A DNA stretch of 64,000 bases from Stomoxys calcitrans. Taxonomy: Eukaryota > Arthropoda > Insecta > Diptera > Muscidae. The stretch covers positions 146,056,517 to 146,120,516 of the forward strand of contig NC_081555.1 in assembly GCF_963082655.1 (NCBI RefSeq), in the 5' to 3' direction. Positions 22,881-35,465 of this stretch are shown piece by piece; positions within the stretch are counted from its first letter, which is position 1; every line of letters starts with the position of its first letter. A program made the position numbers and the translations under genes. The notes below the pieces were generated by a model. The model was not told the DNA's origin. It saw nothing but the letters and a program-made list of their open reading frames with translations, and made no database searches.

Positions 22881-23554
22881 TACATATGGATTCTCATCAT
22901 CACTTTTATTTGCCAACACCATAACCAATGGCATATTAAATCACTAGGCGAGAAGCATTGGAAAATTTCTATACTTGCACAATTCAATTTCATTTTCCCA
23001 AGTTTAGCAAACATACATCAATTCTAGGACATGACTTTTTGCTTTTTTTTTTCTTCTAGATTCTCCTGTATTCACTCAAAAAAAATGAGAAAAAAAATCC
23101 TATCCACATACAGAAAATGTTTTGTGTTCATAGGCCATTGATAATAATGGTCCTCTATTTCCTCTTCACAGCAGAGTGTTTTCCAAACAGTAGGTGATGA
23201 GTGAGAAGCAGTGGACACATAGCAGGAAGGAAAGAGAAATGCACATTAAATCAAATATAAAACATTTATTGATTTGATTTTGTGTGTTGCCTCCAAACAA
23301 ACTAAGGGCGCAATCATCAGGCGTCAGCAACAGCACAATCACCAAAACCCTCGTCATCAGCATCAACGTCAGAATCAGAATCATCATCATTAACATTAGC
23401 ATCACTATCATGATTTCAACAAAGTTGTAGGATGTTTGTTTTAAAACATGCGCTTGAATTTAAAACTCATATCGACTTTTAACAAGGCTTAGGATTGGAT
23501 TGTATTTTAATTTAGAAATTTAAGGCATTTTACTATTGTAAAATTCAATTTGAA
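22881..23554. other. unassigned stretch, CAT-rich simple sequence
   Basis: A (CATCAT)-rich patch lies near 23340-23410. No gene or element end was recognised. Confidence 0.55.
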
Positions 23555-24702
23555 AGGATGGGGGTATACTAATGCGGTCGTTTCGTTTGTATAACCCTCG
23601 AAAAAATGTGCATAGACCCTAACTTCCATATAAACCGAGCACCCGCAAACCATATATGTTTGAAACAAAATATTGGTATAAGATCCTATGTTCTATTTTA
23701 TCATACCTTTTATACCCTTCACCATAGGATGGGGGTATACTAACATCGTCATTCCGATTGTAACACATCGAAATAATGGTCTAACACACCATAAAGTTTT
23801 TTTTTTAATTCTTGATCTCCTTGATATTTTAAGTCGATCTAGCCATGTTCGTCCGTCCGTCTGAGAAAAGCATGCTAACTTTCGACAGAATAAAGCTAGG
23901 AGCGTAAAATTTTGCAGAAATACTTTCTAATATTGTAGGTTGGTTGGGATTGTAAATGGGCCATATCGGTTCATATTTAGATATAGCTCCCATATTAACC
24001 GATCTCCCGATTATAATTCTTGAGCCTCTAGAGAGCGCAATTCTTATCTGATTTGGCTGAAATATTGTACTATGACGTTTTCTATAACATTCAACAGATG
24101 TGCCAAGCATGGTCCAAATTGTTCCAAAACCTCATATAGCTCCCATATAAACCAATCTCCCTATTACATTTCTTGATTCTCTAGAGGGCGCAATTCTTAT
24201 CCGATTTGCCTGAAATATTGCAAAGTGATTGCTTCTATGGTCTCTAACATACGTGGCGAATGTGCTCTGAATAGGTCCATAATCTGATATAGCTCCCATA
24301 TAACCCGATCTGTCGATTTTACTTCCTGAACTTCTGGGGGCGCAATTCTTAGCCGATTTGGCTGAAATTTTGCACAGTGACTTCTTCTATAACATTCAAC
24401 ATAATTACTTGTCAAATTTGATCTCAATCGATCCATAAACTAATATAGCTCCCAAATAAACCGATCTGGCTGATATAACTTCCAAATAAACCGATCTGGC
24501 ATCTAGTATAGTCTCCAACATCCAAGCCCAGAATGGCCCAATTTGGTTCATAACCTGATATAGTCCCAACAGCATGGCAACACTCATCCATTATCCTTTA
24601 TTTGCCTAAAAGAAATACCGGGCAAAGATCCTGACAAATGTGATGCATGGTGGGGGATTTATAAGATTCGGTCTGGCTGCACTTAGCAGGCTTTTGCTTG
24701 TT
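23555..24702 (-). repeat. subtype A repeats: short fragment plus full-length copy
   Basis: A short tail fragment (GGATGGGGGTATACTAATGC) at about 23558-23670 precedes a complete minus copy from 23707 (TATACCCTTCACCATAGGATG) to the reverse head near 24700 (CTGCACTTAGCAGGCTTTTG). Confidence 0.82.
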
Positions 24703-25175
24703 ATACTCACCACCATAGGATGGGGGTATACTAATCTAGTCATTCCGTTTGTAACACCTCGAAATATTGATCTAGACCCCATAAAGTATACATATTCTAG
24801 ATCGTCTCGACATTCTGAGTGGATCTAGCCATTTCCGTCCTCTGACGAAATAACGATAGCGGTCGAACACGTAAACCTTGCCGCTTGAAATTTTGCACAG
24901 ATACTTTATATTGAAGTAGGTCCCTGGGGATTGCAAATGGGTCATATCGGATTAGATTTGGATATACCTCCCATATAAAACGATCTCCCGATTTGACTTC
25001 TTGAGCCCCCGGAAGCCTCAATTTTCATCCGATAAGGCTGAAATTTTGTTCTGTTATGACTTCCAATAACTGAGCCTTGTACGGTCCAAATAGGTCTATA
25101 ACCTGATAGAGACTCAATATGAACCGATCTTCCAATCGGAGGCCTCAATTTTCATCCGATTTAGGCTATATAACT
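24703..25175 (-). repeat. subtype A repeat, truncated
   Basis: The tail CTCACCACCATAGGATGGGG, core and two units are present. The head is lost where family D begins. It sits directly behind the preceding copy in the same orientation. Confidence 0.8.
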
Positions 25176-26460
25176 ACATTTTTTTTTATATCGGCAGGGG
25201 GCGGGCCCTTCCCCTTACCCTAAAAGTACTACCCAAAAATAAAAGTGAACCGATCGGGACAATATGGGATTCAAATGAAAGGTATTCAAGAGTAGAGTAC
25301 GAATTTCATAATAAAAGTTGGGTACAAATACCTGGGGCCGCCCCAGCCCCAAGACCCCTCAAAATAGATTTATTTGATTATCATGACAATATGGGACTCA
25401 AATGAAAGGTATTCAGGAGTAGATTACGAATATGGTCAGGAAGTAGGAATGGACTTAATAATTTATTGATAACGGAAGGGGGTGGAGGGTCCCACCGTTA
25501 CCCTAAAAACACCACCCAAAATCAAAAGTGGGCCGATAAGGACAATATGGGTATCAAATAAAAAGTATGCGGGAGTAGATAACGAAGTATAGTGGGTTAC
25601 CCCACCAGCACAAAAACGCCCAAAATGGGTACATTAGCCAATCACGGATATATGGAACTCGGTTTGTTTGTTCCGTATAAACAGAAAAACGGCAGACCCG
25701 ATTTTCTCGAAATTTTCGCATGCCGTGTAGGTTGGCCTGGAAGAATACATAGGCTATATGCCAAAAACATAACCCAAAATCAAAAGTGAACCGATCAGGA
25801 CAATATAGATATCAAATGAAAGGTATTGGAGACCAGAAAACGAATATGGTATTAAAATTTGGATCCAAATACACAGCGCCCCCCATTCACAAAACTCCTC
25901 TAAACAGATATACTCGAAGTTAATGTCAATATGGGACCTAAATGAAAAGCATTAGACATTAAATTACAAATATGGCATAAACCTTTAGGTCCCAAATGTT
26001 AGCCGACCATGGATATATGGGACTCAAATGAAAGGTATTAGGATTGAAAGGTATTAGGATTTGCGTTCAAGTCTAGGTGGCGTTTTCCTCCTAAAGATAC
26101 GTCAAATAGGTTATTTGACCCATTATGACAATATGGGACTTAAATGAAAGGTTTTTGAGAGTAGAAAACGAATTTGATATCCAATTTTGGAGCCAAGTGT
26201 TCTGGGGTACACCCTAAATCACCCCCTAAACTGAACTTAATATCCGTTGGGAATAAAGAACGAATTTGATACGTATTTTCAGTGCAAAGTGGCCCCCCCA
26301 ACCCCAAAACACCCTCCAAACGGTTCATATTTACCGGCTATGACAATATGGAACTCAAAGCGATTTTGAAGTGCAGCATGTATTTGATATCCATATTTGA
26401 GTCGAAATGTCTAAGGTGCCATCCCTCCCCTATTGAGAACATTATCCTAAGGAAGAACAT
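25176..26460 (+). repeat. repeat family D array
   Basis: Units are marked by GACAATATGGGACTCAAATG, AAAGGTATTCAGGAGTAGA and CCCCAAAACACCC. Spacing is irregular (about 130-200 bp). A diverged unit at 25600-25760 gives a 65-codon frame without family signature. The array ends next to a SINE fragment. Confidence 0.75.
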
Positions 26461-26469
26461 TACCACCAG

Positions 26470-26571
26470 GAACCGAGAAGGGGCAAATTCTCACACATCA
26501 ATGAGTGCTTTCTGATTCAAGTTTAAACTCAATGATAAGGGACCTGTTTTTATAGCCGAGTCCGAGTGCAT
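26470..26571 (-). mobile_element. 3' fragment of tRNA-derived SINE
   Basis: The reverse complement of the SINE 3' body is present (GGGGCAAATTCTCACACATC ... TATAGCCGAGTCCGAG). The tRNA-like head is missing. Confidence 0.75.
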
Positions 26572-26925
26572 GTGGTGTTCCATTATGACTTCCAACAACT
26601 GCGCCAAGTACGGTCCAAATTGGTCTATAACCTGATATAGCTCCCATATTAACCGATCTCCCGATTTGATTCTTGAGCCCTTGCAAGCTCCAATTTTCGT
26701 CCGATTTGGCTGAAAAAGAGCATGTAGTCTTTGATGTGACTTCCAAAAACTGTGCCAAATACGGTTCAAATCAGTCTATAACCTGATATAGCTCCCATAT
26801 AAATCTCGATCATCCCTACTCGTTTCCTAGAAGCTTTAGCTTTTGTTGGTTTGACCGAATTTTAAGCAGTATCCATGGTGGTGGGTTCCCAAGAACTGAG
26901 CACGCTTTTACTCGTTTTTTTATTT
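26572..26925 (-). repeat. subtype A head-proximal fragment
   Basis: Two units (CTGATATAGCTCCCATATTA) lead to a diverged reverse head ending CACGCTTTTACTCG. Core and tail are absent. Confidence 0.75.
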
Positions 26926-26964
26926 ATTTCTCCTCGTGGCCAAACAACAATATTTTTAATTGCT

Positions 26965-28403
26965 TTTTTATACCCACCACCGTAAGATATTCATTTAGCC
27001 ATTCCGTTTGCAACACATCGAAATATAATTTCTGACCCTAAAAGGTATATATTTCGGATCGTAGTAAAATTCTAAGACGATTTAACGACGTCTGTGTGTC
27101 TGTACGTCTATCCGTTTATCCGTCTGTCCGTCCGTCTTTTGTAATCTACTCTAGAGCCTTCAAAAATTTAGATATCGAGCTGAAATTTTGCACAGATACG
27201 TATTTTTGATGCATGCTGGTTAAGTTCTTGAACGGGCCAAATCGGACCATTTTTGGATAAAGCTGCTATATAGACCGATTTTCCGATTAAGGGTCTAATG
27301 CCCATAAAAACTTTATTTTTTATCCGATTTTGCTGAAATTTGAAACAATGAGGAGATTAAGGCTTCCCGACATATGACCAAAATATGGGTCAGATCGGTT
27401 CATATTTAGATATATCTGTCATATAGACCGATCTCCCGATAAAGGGTCTGAAGCCCATAAAAGCTTTATTTATTACCCAATTTCGCTGAAATTTGCAACA
27501 GTGGTTTATTTTAAGCCTCCTGACATCTAACTTAAATCTGGTTCAGATTGGACTATATTTAGATATAGCTGCCATATAGACCGATCTGCCGATAAAGGGT
27601 CTGAAGACCATAAAACCTTTATTTATTACCCGATTTCGCTGAAATTTGGAATAGTGCGCAGTTTTAAGCCTTCCAACATCCGACTTAAATATAATTCAGA
27701 TCAGACTATATTTAGATATAGCTGCCATATAGACCGATCTGCCGATAAAGGGTCTGAAGCCCATAAAAGCTTTATTTTTTATTCCATTCCGCTAAAATTT
27801 GGAATAGTGCGCAGTTTAAACCTCTTAACATCCGACCCAGATATGGTACAGATAGTACTTTATTTTGATACAGCTGTCATATAGACCGATCTCCCGATAA
27901 ATGGTCTGAAGCCCTTTTATTTATAATAAACTTTATTTATAAATAACTTTATTTATTACCCGATTTCGCTGAAATTTGCAACAGTGGTTTATTTTAAGCC
28001 TCCCGACATCTAACTTAAATATGGATTGGATCGGTCCATATTTAGATATAGCTGCCATATAGACCGATCTCCCGATAAAGGGTCTGAAGCAAATAAAAGC
28101 ATTATTTATTACCCGATTTCGCTGAAATTTGAAACAGTGAGTTTTTTTGAGCCTCACTATATCCGATCTTAATATGGTACAGATCGGTTTATAATTGGAT
28201 ATATCTGCCAAAAAGACCAATATTTTGTTCTAAAAAATTGAATAGTGACATATATATTAGACCACTCAATGTCCGCGCCTAATTTGGGTTCATAAGTTAT
28301 CCAATTTTCACCGTATTGTGACGAAAGGGGGTTTACATATATACCCGAGGTGGTGGGTATCCAAAGTTCGGCCCGGCCGAACTTAATGCCTTTTTACGTG
28401 TTT
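26965..28403 (-). repeat. mini-me-like repeat, subtype B, full-length
   Basis: It runs from the tail TATACCCACCACCGTAAG to the reverse head GGCCGAACTTAATGCCTTTT. Units GATAAAGGGTCTGAAGCCC recur; the CATATAGACCGATCT phrase starts near 27418, 27571, 27724 and 27876, a 152-153-bp spacing. Confidence 0.9.
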
Positions 28404-29660
28404 GTTTTATAAACTGCAACTCAACTGGCATCCCTATATATATATATATGTTTGCTTTAACTGCTGTGGTAATAGAGTGTATAGAAAACGAGCTATACAA
28501 TTATTCACATCAATTGTATGCATATCAAATATTAGCACAAGTATATTGATAGGAGAATTTGAATTCCATTTAAATAACTTCGATATCATTTAACATGCAA
28601 ATATTTTTATTAAAGCAAAAATTACACAAAAATGAACGAGAACAATTAAAAAATGATATGTAATGGAATGGAAGGTTATTTTTGTCCAAAAAAAAAACAG
28701 TTTCACTGTTTAAGTAGAGTTGGCAAAAAGAAATGATGAACAAAATATATACACACATGCATTTTTAGCTACAGTTTCAAAATATATTTTATTCAGTATT
28801 TATAAAAAAATGGAATGGAATCTCAATTTATAAAAAAACATTATTAGCATAAGCACTGAATTTTTACTAGTGAATTTTCATCTTAGTTTTCCTAATGTTC
28901 TTTAACAGAATAGTCTTGGAAAAATTTGCTATATCAATTTTTACCTCACTAGCATTTTAATTTTAGTTTTTAAAATAGAAACTTTAGAACTTATAAATTG
29001 TGTACCTTTATTTTGTGTCATTTTATTTATTTTTTTTTTTTTCAATTTTAATTTGCATTTCTGCACTATGTTTAATTGATGCAAATATTAAATATCCACT
29101 ATGGTAATGGAATAAAATCTGGCTATTCTTCAACCACAACAATGGACTTTTTACAATCATTGTTCACTATCCTACCTGCCTTCTGGTAGTACGTAGCAGG
29201 ACAATGCTTCTTTCATGCACCTACCTTCCATAATTTATTGTGCACGATGCAAGAACATTAATATACCTCCAGGCTTATGAACATGGAATTAATGTTTTAT
29301 GCTTACTAAGGATGTTAATCATGAAAAAAAGAGAACAAAGTTTTTCATTTAAATAAAAAAAATACAGAAGAACAGAAAACTAAAATTGAAAATTTATAAA
29401 ATAATATTCAGAAAAAATAGAGAGATAGCGTTAAAGTTGACCGAAAAATCACAACTGACTATTATTTGCGAGCTCATACACCTCAAAGTGAACAAATTTT
29501 TGTGTATCGCACCATTATTCATTATATACTGGTAGAGTTAGCAAACGCCACATTGTTCGGCAAGTGAAAGCTTAAATTCAACGATATCCAAAGCGTAGTG
29601 CAAATCAAATGCCTAAAGGTCTGAAAATATCCCGTGAAAGGATGCAATATATATGTAGAA
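28404..29660. other. A+T-rich stretch, no gene seen
   Basis: Contains a (TA)n run near 28436-28450 and a poly-T tract near 29030. No coding or mobile-element signal was recognised. Confidence 0.6.
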
Positions 29661-31565
29661 CAAATAAGGAAAGATCGGTTCATATGGGAGCTATATCAGG
29701 TTATAGTCCGATTTCAATCGTACTTGGCGCAGTTGTTGGAAGACATAACAGAACACTACATGAACAATTTTAGTCAAATCGGACAAAAATAACTGACTGC
29801 AGGGGCTCAAGATGTTAAATCGGGAGGTCTGTATATATTGATGCTATGTCAGTTTATAGACCGATTTCAATCGTACGGGGCACAGTTGTTGGAAGTCGTA
29901 ACAGAACTACTTGCACATTTTAAGACACATCAAATAGAGAGATCGCGTTATATGGGAGCGCTATATCAGATTATAGACGGATTTCAAGCGTACTTAGCAC
30001 GGTTATGGGACGTCGTAACAGAGCACTACATGAAAAATTGCAGCCCGATTGGATAGTAATTGCGGCTTTTAGGGGCATTTGCAATACCCAACGACGTACA
30101 TCAAAACGATGTATCTGTGCAAAATTTCACGCGGGTTTCTCGTTTGACCACTATCGTGATTTCGACAGATGGACGGTCGGACTTAATTAAGTCGAAGGGC
30201 ATTATTTTAATCTACATACCAAACTTCTGTCAAACCAACAAAAATTAAAGCTTCTACGAACCGAACAAGGATAATCGAGAGACCGGGTTATATGGGAGCT
30301 ATAACAGGTTATAGACTCATTGTACCGTACTTAACACAGTTGTTGGAAGTCGTAACAGAACACCGCATGCAAAATTCAATTTCAGCCAAATTGGACAAAA
30401 ATTGCGGGCTCAAGAAGTCAAATCGTGAGATCGGCTTATATGGGAGCTATATAAGGTTGTATACCGATTTGAAACGTACTTGGCATAGTTGTTGGCAGTC
30501 ATAGCAGAACACTATGGGCAAAATTGTGGCCTCCAGGGGCTCAAGAAGTCAAATCGGGAGATCTGTTATGGGAGCTTTATCAGGTTATGAACAGACTTGA
30601 ACCGCACTTGGCTCAGTTGTTGGAAGCCATAAGAGAACAGAATGTGCAAAATTTAATTCACATCGGATTGTGGCTTCCAGGGGCTCAAGAATTCAATTTC
30701 GTAGATCGGTTTATATGGGAGCTATATCAGGTTACAAACCAATTTGAACCGTACTTGATACAGTTGTTGGAAACCATAACAGAACAGAATGTGCAAAATT
30801 TGAACCAAATCGGATGAAAATTGCGGCGTCCAGGGGCTTAAGAAGTCAAATCGGGAGATCGGTTTATATGGGAGCTATATGAGGTTAGGGGCGATTTGGA
30901 CCGTAATTGACACAGTTTTTGGAAGTCATAACAGAACACTATGTGCAAAATTTGGGCCAAATCGGACAGAAATTGCGGCTTCCAGGGGCTCAAGAAGTTA
31001 AATCAGAAGATCGTGTTACATGGGAGCTATATTCAAATTTGAATCGACATGGCCCATTTGCAATCCCCAACGACCTACATCAATAATAAGTATCTATGAA
31101 AAATTTCAAGCGGCTTGCTTTAGGCGTTCAATCGCTATCTTGATTTCGATAGACAGACGGACGGGCGGATAGATCGACTCAGAATGTCAAAACAATCGAG
31201 AATGAGAGAGTTGCCTTTTAAATTTCAGGATTAGAGAATACAAAAACAAATATGAATCATCGAAAATCGCTTTATTGTTTTTTAAAAATTCCCCATTAAG
31301 ATCTATACATGAATCTTGTAAGTTACTGTAAAAAACACAAATAGCGCTAGTTTGTCAAAACGTTCTGAATACGTGCAACCTCAAAAATGTCAAGCTTTAC
31401 GATAGATCTGTCAGTTGGCAGATTACAAACAAGGGATGCATAATCCCGAAATATAAAAGGCAATCCTCGTGTACATGCTTTATGGGGTCGCAGATCAATA
31501 TTGCGAGGTGTTACAAATGGAATGACAAGGTTAGTATACCCACCATCCTATGGTGACGGGTATAG
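29661..31565 (+). repeat. two adjacent subtype A copies, second interrupted by a MITE
   Basis: 29661-30188 ends in a degraded CAGATGGACGGTCGGACTT tract. From 30189 a second copy resumes head-proximal sequence (GTCGAAGGGCATTATTTTAA), then several units, AGACAGACGGACGGGCGG, a core interrupted at 31206-31468, and the tail (CATCCTATGGTGACGGGTAT). Confidence 0.85.
31206..31468. mobile_element. MITE-like element with GAG(A/G)(G/A)TTGCCTTTTA ends
   Basis: The left end GAGAGTTGCCTTTTAAATTT and the reverse complement of the right end (GAGGATTGCCTTTTATATTT) match over about 30 bp. The 263-bp element splits the core of a subtype A repeat. No unambiguous target duplication is visible, so the superfamily is open; no protein is encoded. 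Confidence 0.75.
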
Positions 31566-31584
31566 AAATAAAATTTTGTTATTA

Positions 31585-32457
31585 TACCCTCCACCATAGG
31601 ATAGGGGTATACTTATTTCATCATTCCGTTTGTAACACCAAGAAATATGCGTCTACGATTCCATAAAGTATATATATTCTTGATCGTCATAACAATTTAA
31701 GCCGATCTGGCCATGTTGGTCCGTCTGTCCATCCATCCGTCTGTCTGTCGAAAGCACTCTTACTTTCGAAGGAGTAAAGCTAAAAGCTTGAAATTTTGCA
31801 CAAATACTTCTTATTAGTGAAGGTCGGATGGCATTGTAAATGGGCCAATTCGGCCCATGTTTTGATATACTCGTAGCTGCCATATAAATCGATCTTGTGT
31901 CTTGACTTTTTGCCCTTTAAGAGGGCACAATTCTTATCCGATTTGACTGAAATTTTGCAAATGGTGTTTTGTTACCACTTTCAAAAACTGTGTAACGTAT
32001 GGCTCAAATCGTTTCATAACCTGATATAGCTGCCACATAAACCGATCTGGAATCTTGACTTCTTAAGCCTCTAGAGGGCGCACTCTTACCCGATATTGAT
32101 GAAATTTTTTACAACGGCTTCTCCCATGACCTTCAACACACGTGCCCAATTTGATCTTAATCGAACTATAGCCTCATACAGCTTCCACATACACCGATTT
32201 CCCGATTATGGTTCTTGAGCCTCTACAAGGCGAATGGACTGAAATATAACCCAATGACTTCTACTATGGTCTTCAACATTCAATTCACTTATGGTACGAA
32301 TCGGACTATAATTTGATATATCTCCAATAGCATAACAATTCGTATCCATTATTCTTTTGTAAAAAGATATACCGCGCAAAGAACTCGACAAATGCAATTC
32401 ATGGTCGAGGGTATATAATATTTGGCCTGGCCGAACTTAGCTCGCCCTTACTTGATT
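31585..32457 (-). repeat. mini-me-like repeat, subtype A, full-length
   Basis: It runs from the tail CCTCCACCATAGGATAGG to the reverse head GGCCGAACTTAGCTCGCCC. It lies tail-to-tail with the preceding plus copy, separated by about 20 bp. Confidence 0.87.
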
Positions 32458-32655
32458 ATTTCAATTATTTCATACCCTAAAACTTTTGATTCGCTTAATA
32501 GTGATAACATTATTTTTTCTCTTTTTAGGTAATTTTAAACATTACAAAAAAAGGCATTGGTAAGAAAGATCATATGTTAATATTTTTTATACAGTTGAAC
32601 ACCAAAATCTCACCATATCAAATAAATATTCTATGATAAGCCAATTAACCCCCAT

Positions 32656-33077
32656 TAGGGTGTGCATTTAATAGTATTTTTGAATTATTCGATTAATTGC
32701 TTATTTGAAAATTTAAGTTCAACAATTAATCGAACAAAAGGAAGAAAGATGTTATCAATTAATCGGTTAACCGATTAATCGATTTACATGCCTAGTAAAA
32801 CAAAATGGGATATTTTTTGAGATTTAATCCTTAAAATATTTCTCATATATGTATGCTAATATGATTTGTAAAAGGGGTAAATGGATCCAGTTTATTTGAT
32901 CTTCCTCTCTGAACTAGAGCGAAAAATTCTCATCTCAATCGAATGAAATTTTATAATTCATATATTTTAAAGCTTTTGAACATTAAAACGATTATTGGAT
33001 TATTTGTTTTTTTTTAAATATTTAATTTTTCTTCATAATTGATTTATCGATTAACCCTTAATCGAGTGTACACCCTA
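32656..33077. mobile_element. hAT-like MITE
   Basis: Ends TAGGGTGTGCATT and AGTGTACACCCTA are inverted repeats. The flanks ACCCCCAT (32648-32655) and ATCCCCAT (33078-33085) match at 7 of 8 positions, the duplication length typical of hAT elements. The interior has the palindromic phrase AATCGGTTAACCGATTAATC. It is non-coding. Confidence 0.8.
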
Positions 33078-33575
33078 ATCCCCATATATTTATTTCCAAG
33101 TACACACTCCACCAACACTTCTGCTCCAAACAAAAAAAGAAAATCATCGCCTTAGAAATAACAAATCACCTAAAATCCCCTGAAGTGGCAAGCAAATTGA
33201 ATTTCACTATTCGTCAACCAGTTGCAGACAATATGTCATCATCATAATCGCACCAAAGAGCTGAACATAATGGAAGAGCAGCACTTTCAATAACTCACTA
33301 AAAAGAAGGTGATGATAATGGAAAAAATCCTTCAAGTCTATGTGACAACAAGGAAAATCCATAAAAAATACGCTAAAGTGACTTTGGGAAAAGAAAATTC
33401 GTAAAACCCACACCTTGGTGGTTGACAAAGGAACTACAACAGCAACCACAACTGTTAGGTTGCACAAAAAAACACTAGAAAATCTCTAAACTTAGCTAAG
33501 GACATGTTTTTCCTTCAAAAAGTAGCAATTCATACATAGCTATATAGTGGAAAGAGTGGGCGTAGTAGTGGATTT
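33078..33575. other. unassigned stretch, no gene seen
   Basis: No repeat unit or coding family was recognised. An 86-codon minus-strand frame (33207-33467) is hydrophobic and lacks motifs. Confidence 0.5.
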
Positions 33576-33580
33576 ACGAC

Positions 33581-33660
33581 CAGGGCTGCGGTGTCGAGCA
33601 ATTTTGAGTCGACTCCAGGAAGATTGCTCGACTCCGAATCCGGAGTCGACTCCGAGCATT
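33581..33660. repeat. GACTCC-rich foldback fragment
   Basis: CAGGGCTGCGGTGTCGAGC followed by GACTCC/GGAGTC blocks matches the element at 40851-40953. Only one end is retained; the other runs into A-rich sequence. Confidence 0.6.
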
Positions 33661-33709
33661 TAATTTTTTTAAAAATTAAAAAAAAAAAAAAATTAAATAA
33701 ATTTAAAAA

Positions 33710-34650
33710 ATGCAAGTATAAGAGTGCTAAGTTCGGCCTGGACGAAACTTGGGAATCCACCACCATGGGGAAAATGTATACAAAAGAAATTACGTTGAAG
33801 GGCATAATTTTATTCTACATACCAAACTTCTGCAAAGCCAGCAAAAATTAAAGGTTTTAGGAACCGAACAACGATGATCGAGAGAGAGTTGGATGTCATA
33901 ACAGAACACCATATGCAAAATTTCAGCCAAATCGGCCAAAAATTGCGGCTTGTAAGGGCACAAGAACACATATCGGGAGATCTGTTTATATGGGAGCTAT
34001 ATCAGGTTGTAGACCTATTTGGACTGTACTAAACACATTTATTGGAAGTCATAACAGAGCACAACACGAAAAATGTCAGCCAAATCGAGCAAAAATTGTG
34101 GTTTGTAAGGGCTCAAGAAGTCAAATCGGGAGATTGGTTTATACGGGAGCTATATCAGTTTATAGACCGATTTGAACCGTACTTGACACAGTTGTTAAAA
34201 GTCATAACAATTCACCACATGCAAAATTTTAGCCAAATCGGACAAAAATTGTGGCTTGTAAGGGCTCAAGAAATCAAATAGGTAGATCGGTTTATATGGG
34301 AGCTATATCAGGTTATAGACCGATTTGTACCATACTCGGCATAGATGTTGAAAGTCATTACAGAACTTTATGAGCAAAATTTCGGCCAATTCGGTCAAAA
34401 ATTGCGGCTTCTAGGCGCTCAAGAAGTCGAATCGGGAGATCGGTTTATATGGGAGCTCTATCTAAATCTGAACCGATATGGCCCATTTGCAATCCCCAAC
34501 GACCTACATCAACACTTAGTACCTGTGCCAAATTTCAAACGGACTCAGATCGTCCAGACGATACTTTATGGGATCTTAGAGGAATATTTCAAGATGTTAC
34601 AAACAGAATGACTTGTATACCCCCATCCTCTGGTGGTGGGTATAAAAATT
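33710..34650 (+). repeat. mini-me-like repeat, subtype A, full-length
   Basis: The head AAGTATAAGAGTGCTAAGTTC is followed by five units (GGTTTATATGGGAGCTATA) and the tail CATCCTCTGGTGGTGGGTAT. The (GACG)n tract and core are largely deleted. Confidence 0.85.
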
Positions 34651-34690
34651 AAAAAAAAAAAAAACATTTTATTTATTAAGCCAATATGCT

Positions 34691-35465
34691 TGCAGTGTAA
34701 GAAGGAGATTATCTGAGTATGGCAAAATCCCCATAGTTTGGATGCCGGGCCATAACGGAGTAAGGGAAAATGAAAGGGCAGACGATTTGGCGGTGAAGGC
34801 CAGAGGACTGCCGTCAATAAACTTGGTTAACCCGAAGCCTTTCGGGTCGACGCAGACCGAGTTAAGGGAGTGGGCGACGAATGGAACTGCGAAACGGTCG
34901 GTAGGACGGCGAAAATCCTATGAGGTAATCCAGATCGTCAAAAACGAGGCTATTACTGAAAGGAAGCAAGAAGGAGGTCAGTATAGCTATTGGTATCATA
35001 ACGGTATCCGCTGAAAAATGCATACCATATGCCCCATAGTAGCTATTGGGTTGCCCAAAAAGTAATTGCGGATTTTTCATATAGTCGGCGTTGACAAATT
35101 TGTTCACAGCTTGTGACTCTGTAATTGCATTCTTTCTTCTGTCAGTTATCAGCTGTTACTTTTAGCTTGCTTTAGAAAAAGTGTAAAAAAGGTATATTTG
35201 ATTAAAGTTCTTTCTAAGTTTTATTAAAAATGCATTTACTTTCTTTTAAAAAATCCGCAATTACTTTTTGGGCAACCAAATAAAATCGGTGCGGCAAGTG
35301 ATAGCATGTGTAGGGCATGGGAGGAAGATGATGAAACGTTGGAGCATTTCCTTTGTCAACACAATACCGGTACTTAGGTGGAGACACTATATCAGACATC
35401 AACCAACTTAGGGAAGCAGTATTGAAAACAATTAAGGATTTTGTAAGCAGCACGGAATTCCTAAT
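34691..35465 (+). pseudogene. RNase H to Cys-rich tail of LOA/I-like ORF2, broken
   Basis: The reading frame from about 34740 gives MPGHNGVRENERADDLAVKA, the C-terminal signature of a retrotransposon RNase H domain (His and Asp of the active site visible), then VNPKPFGSTQTELREWAT. After frame changes and the MITE, the Cys-rich tail continues (MCRAWEEDDETLEHFLC at about 35310-35360). Only the last third of the protein is present, so it cannot act. The same family lies at 55665-56285 in the opposite orientation. Confidence 0.82.
35046..35280 (+). mobile_element. mariner-type MITE copy 2
   Basis: Ends TTGGGTTGCCCAAAAAGTAA and TTACTTTTTGGGCAACCAAA bound a 235-bp element, flanked by TA at 35044-35045 and 35281-35282. 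It is nested in the retrotransposon relic and is therefore younger than it. Confidence 0.92.

Noticed and set aside
28402..28758. Short frames on both strands in A+T-rich DNA as possible small genes
   Set aside because: Length and composition are as expected by chance for this base composition; no motif or element context.
33207..33467. Hydrophobic 86-codon minus-strand frame as a possible secreted or membrane peptide
   Set aside because: T-rich DNA read as Phe/Leu/Val; no convincing signal peptide plus mature domain and no neighbouring exon signals.
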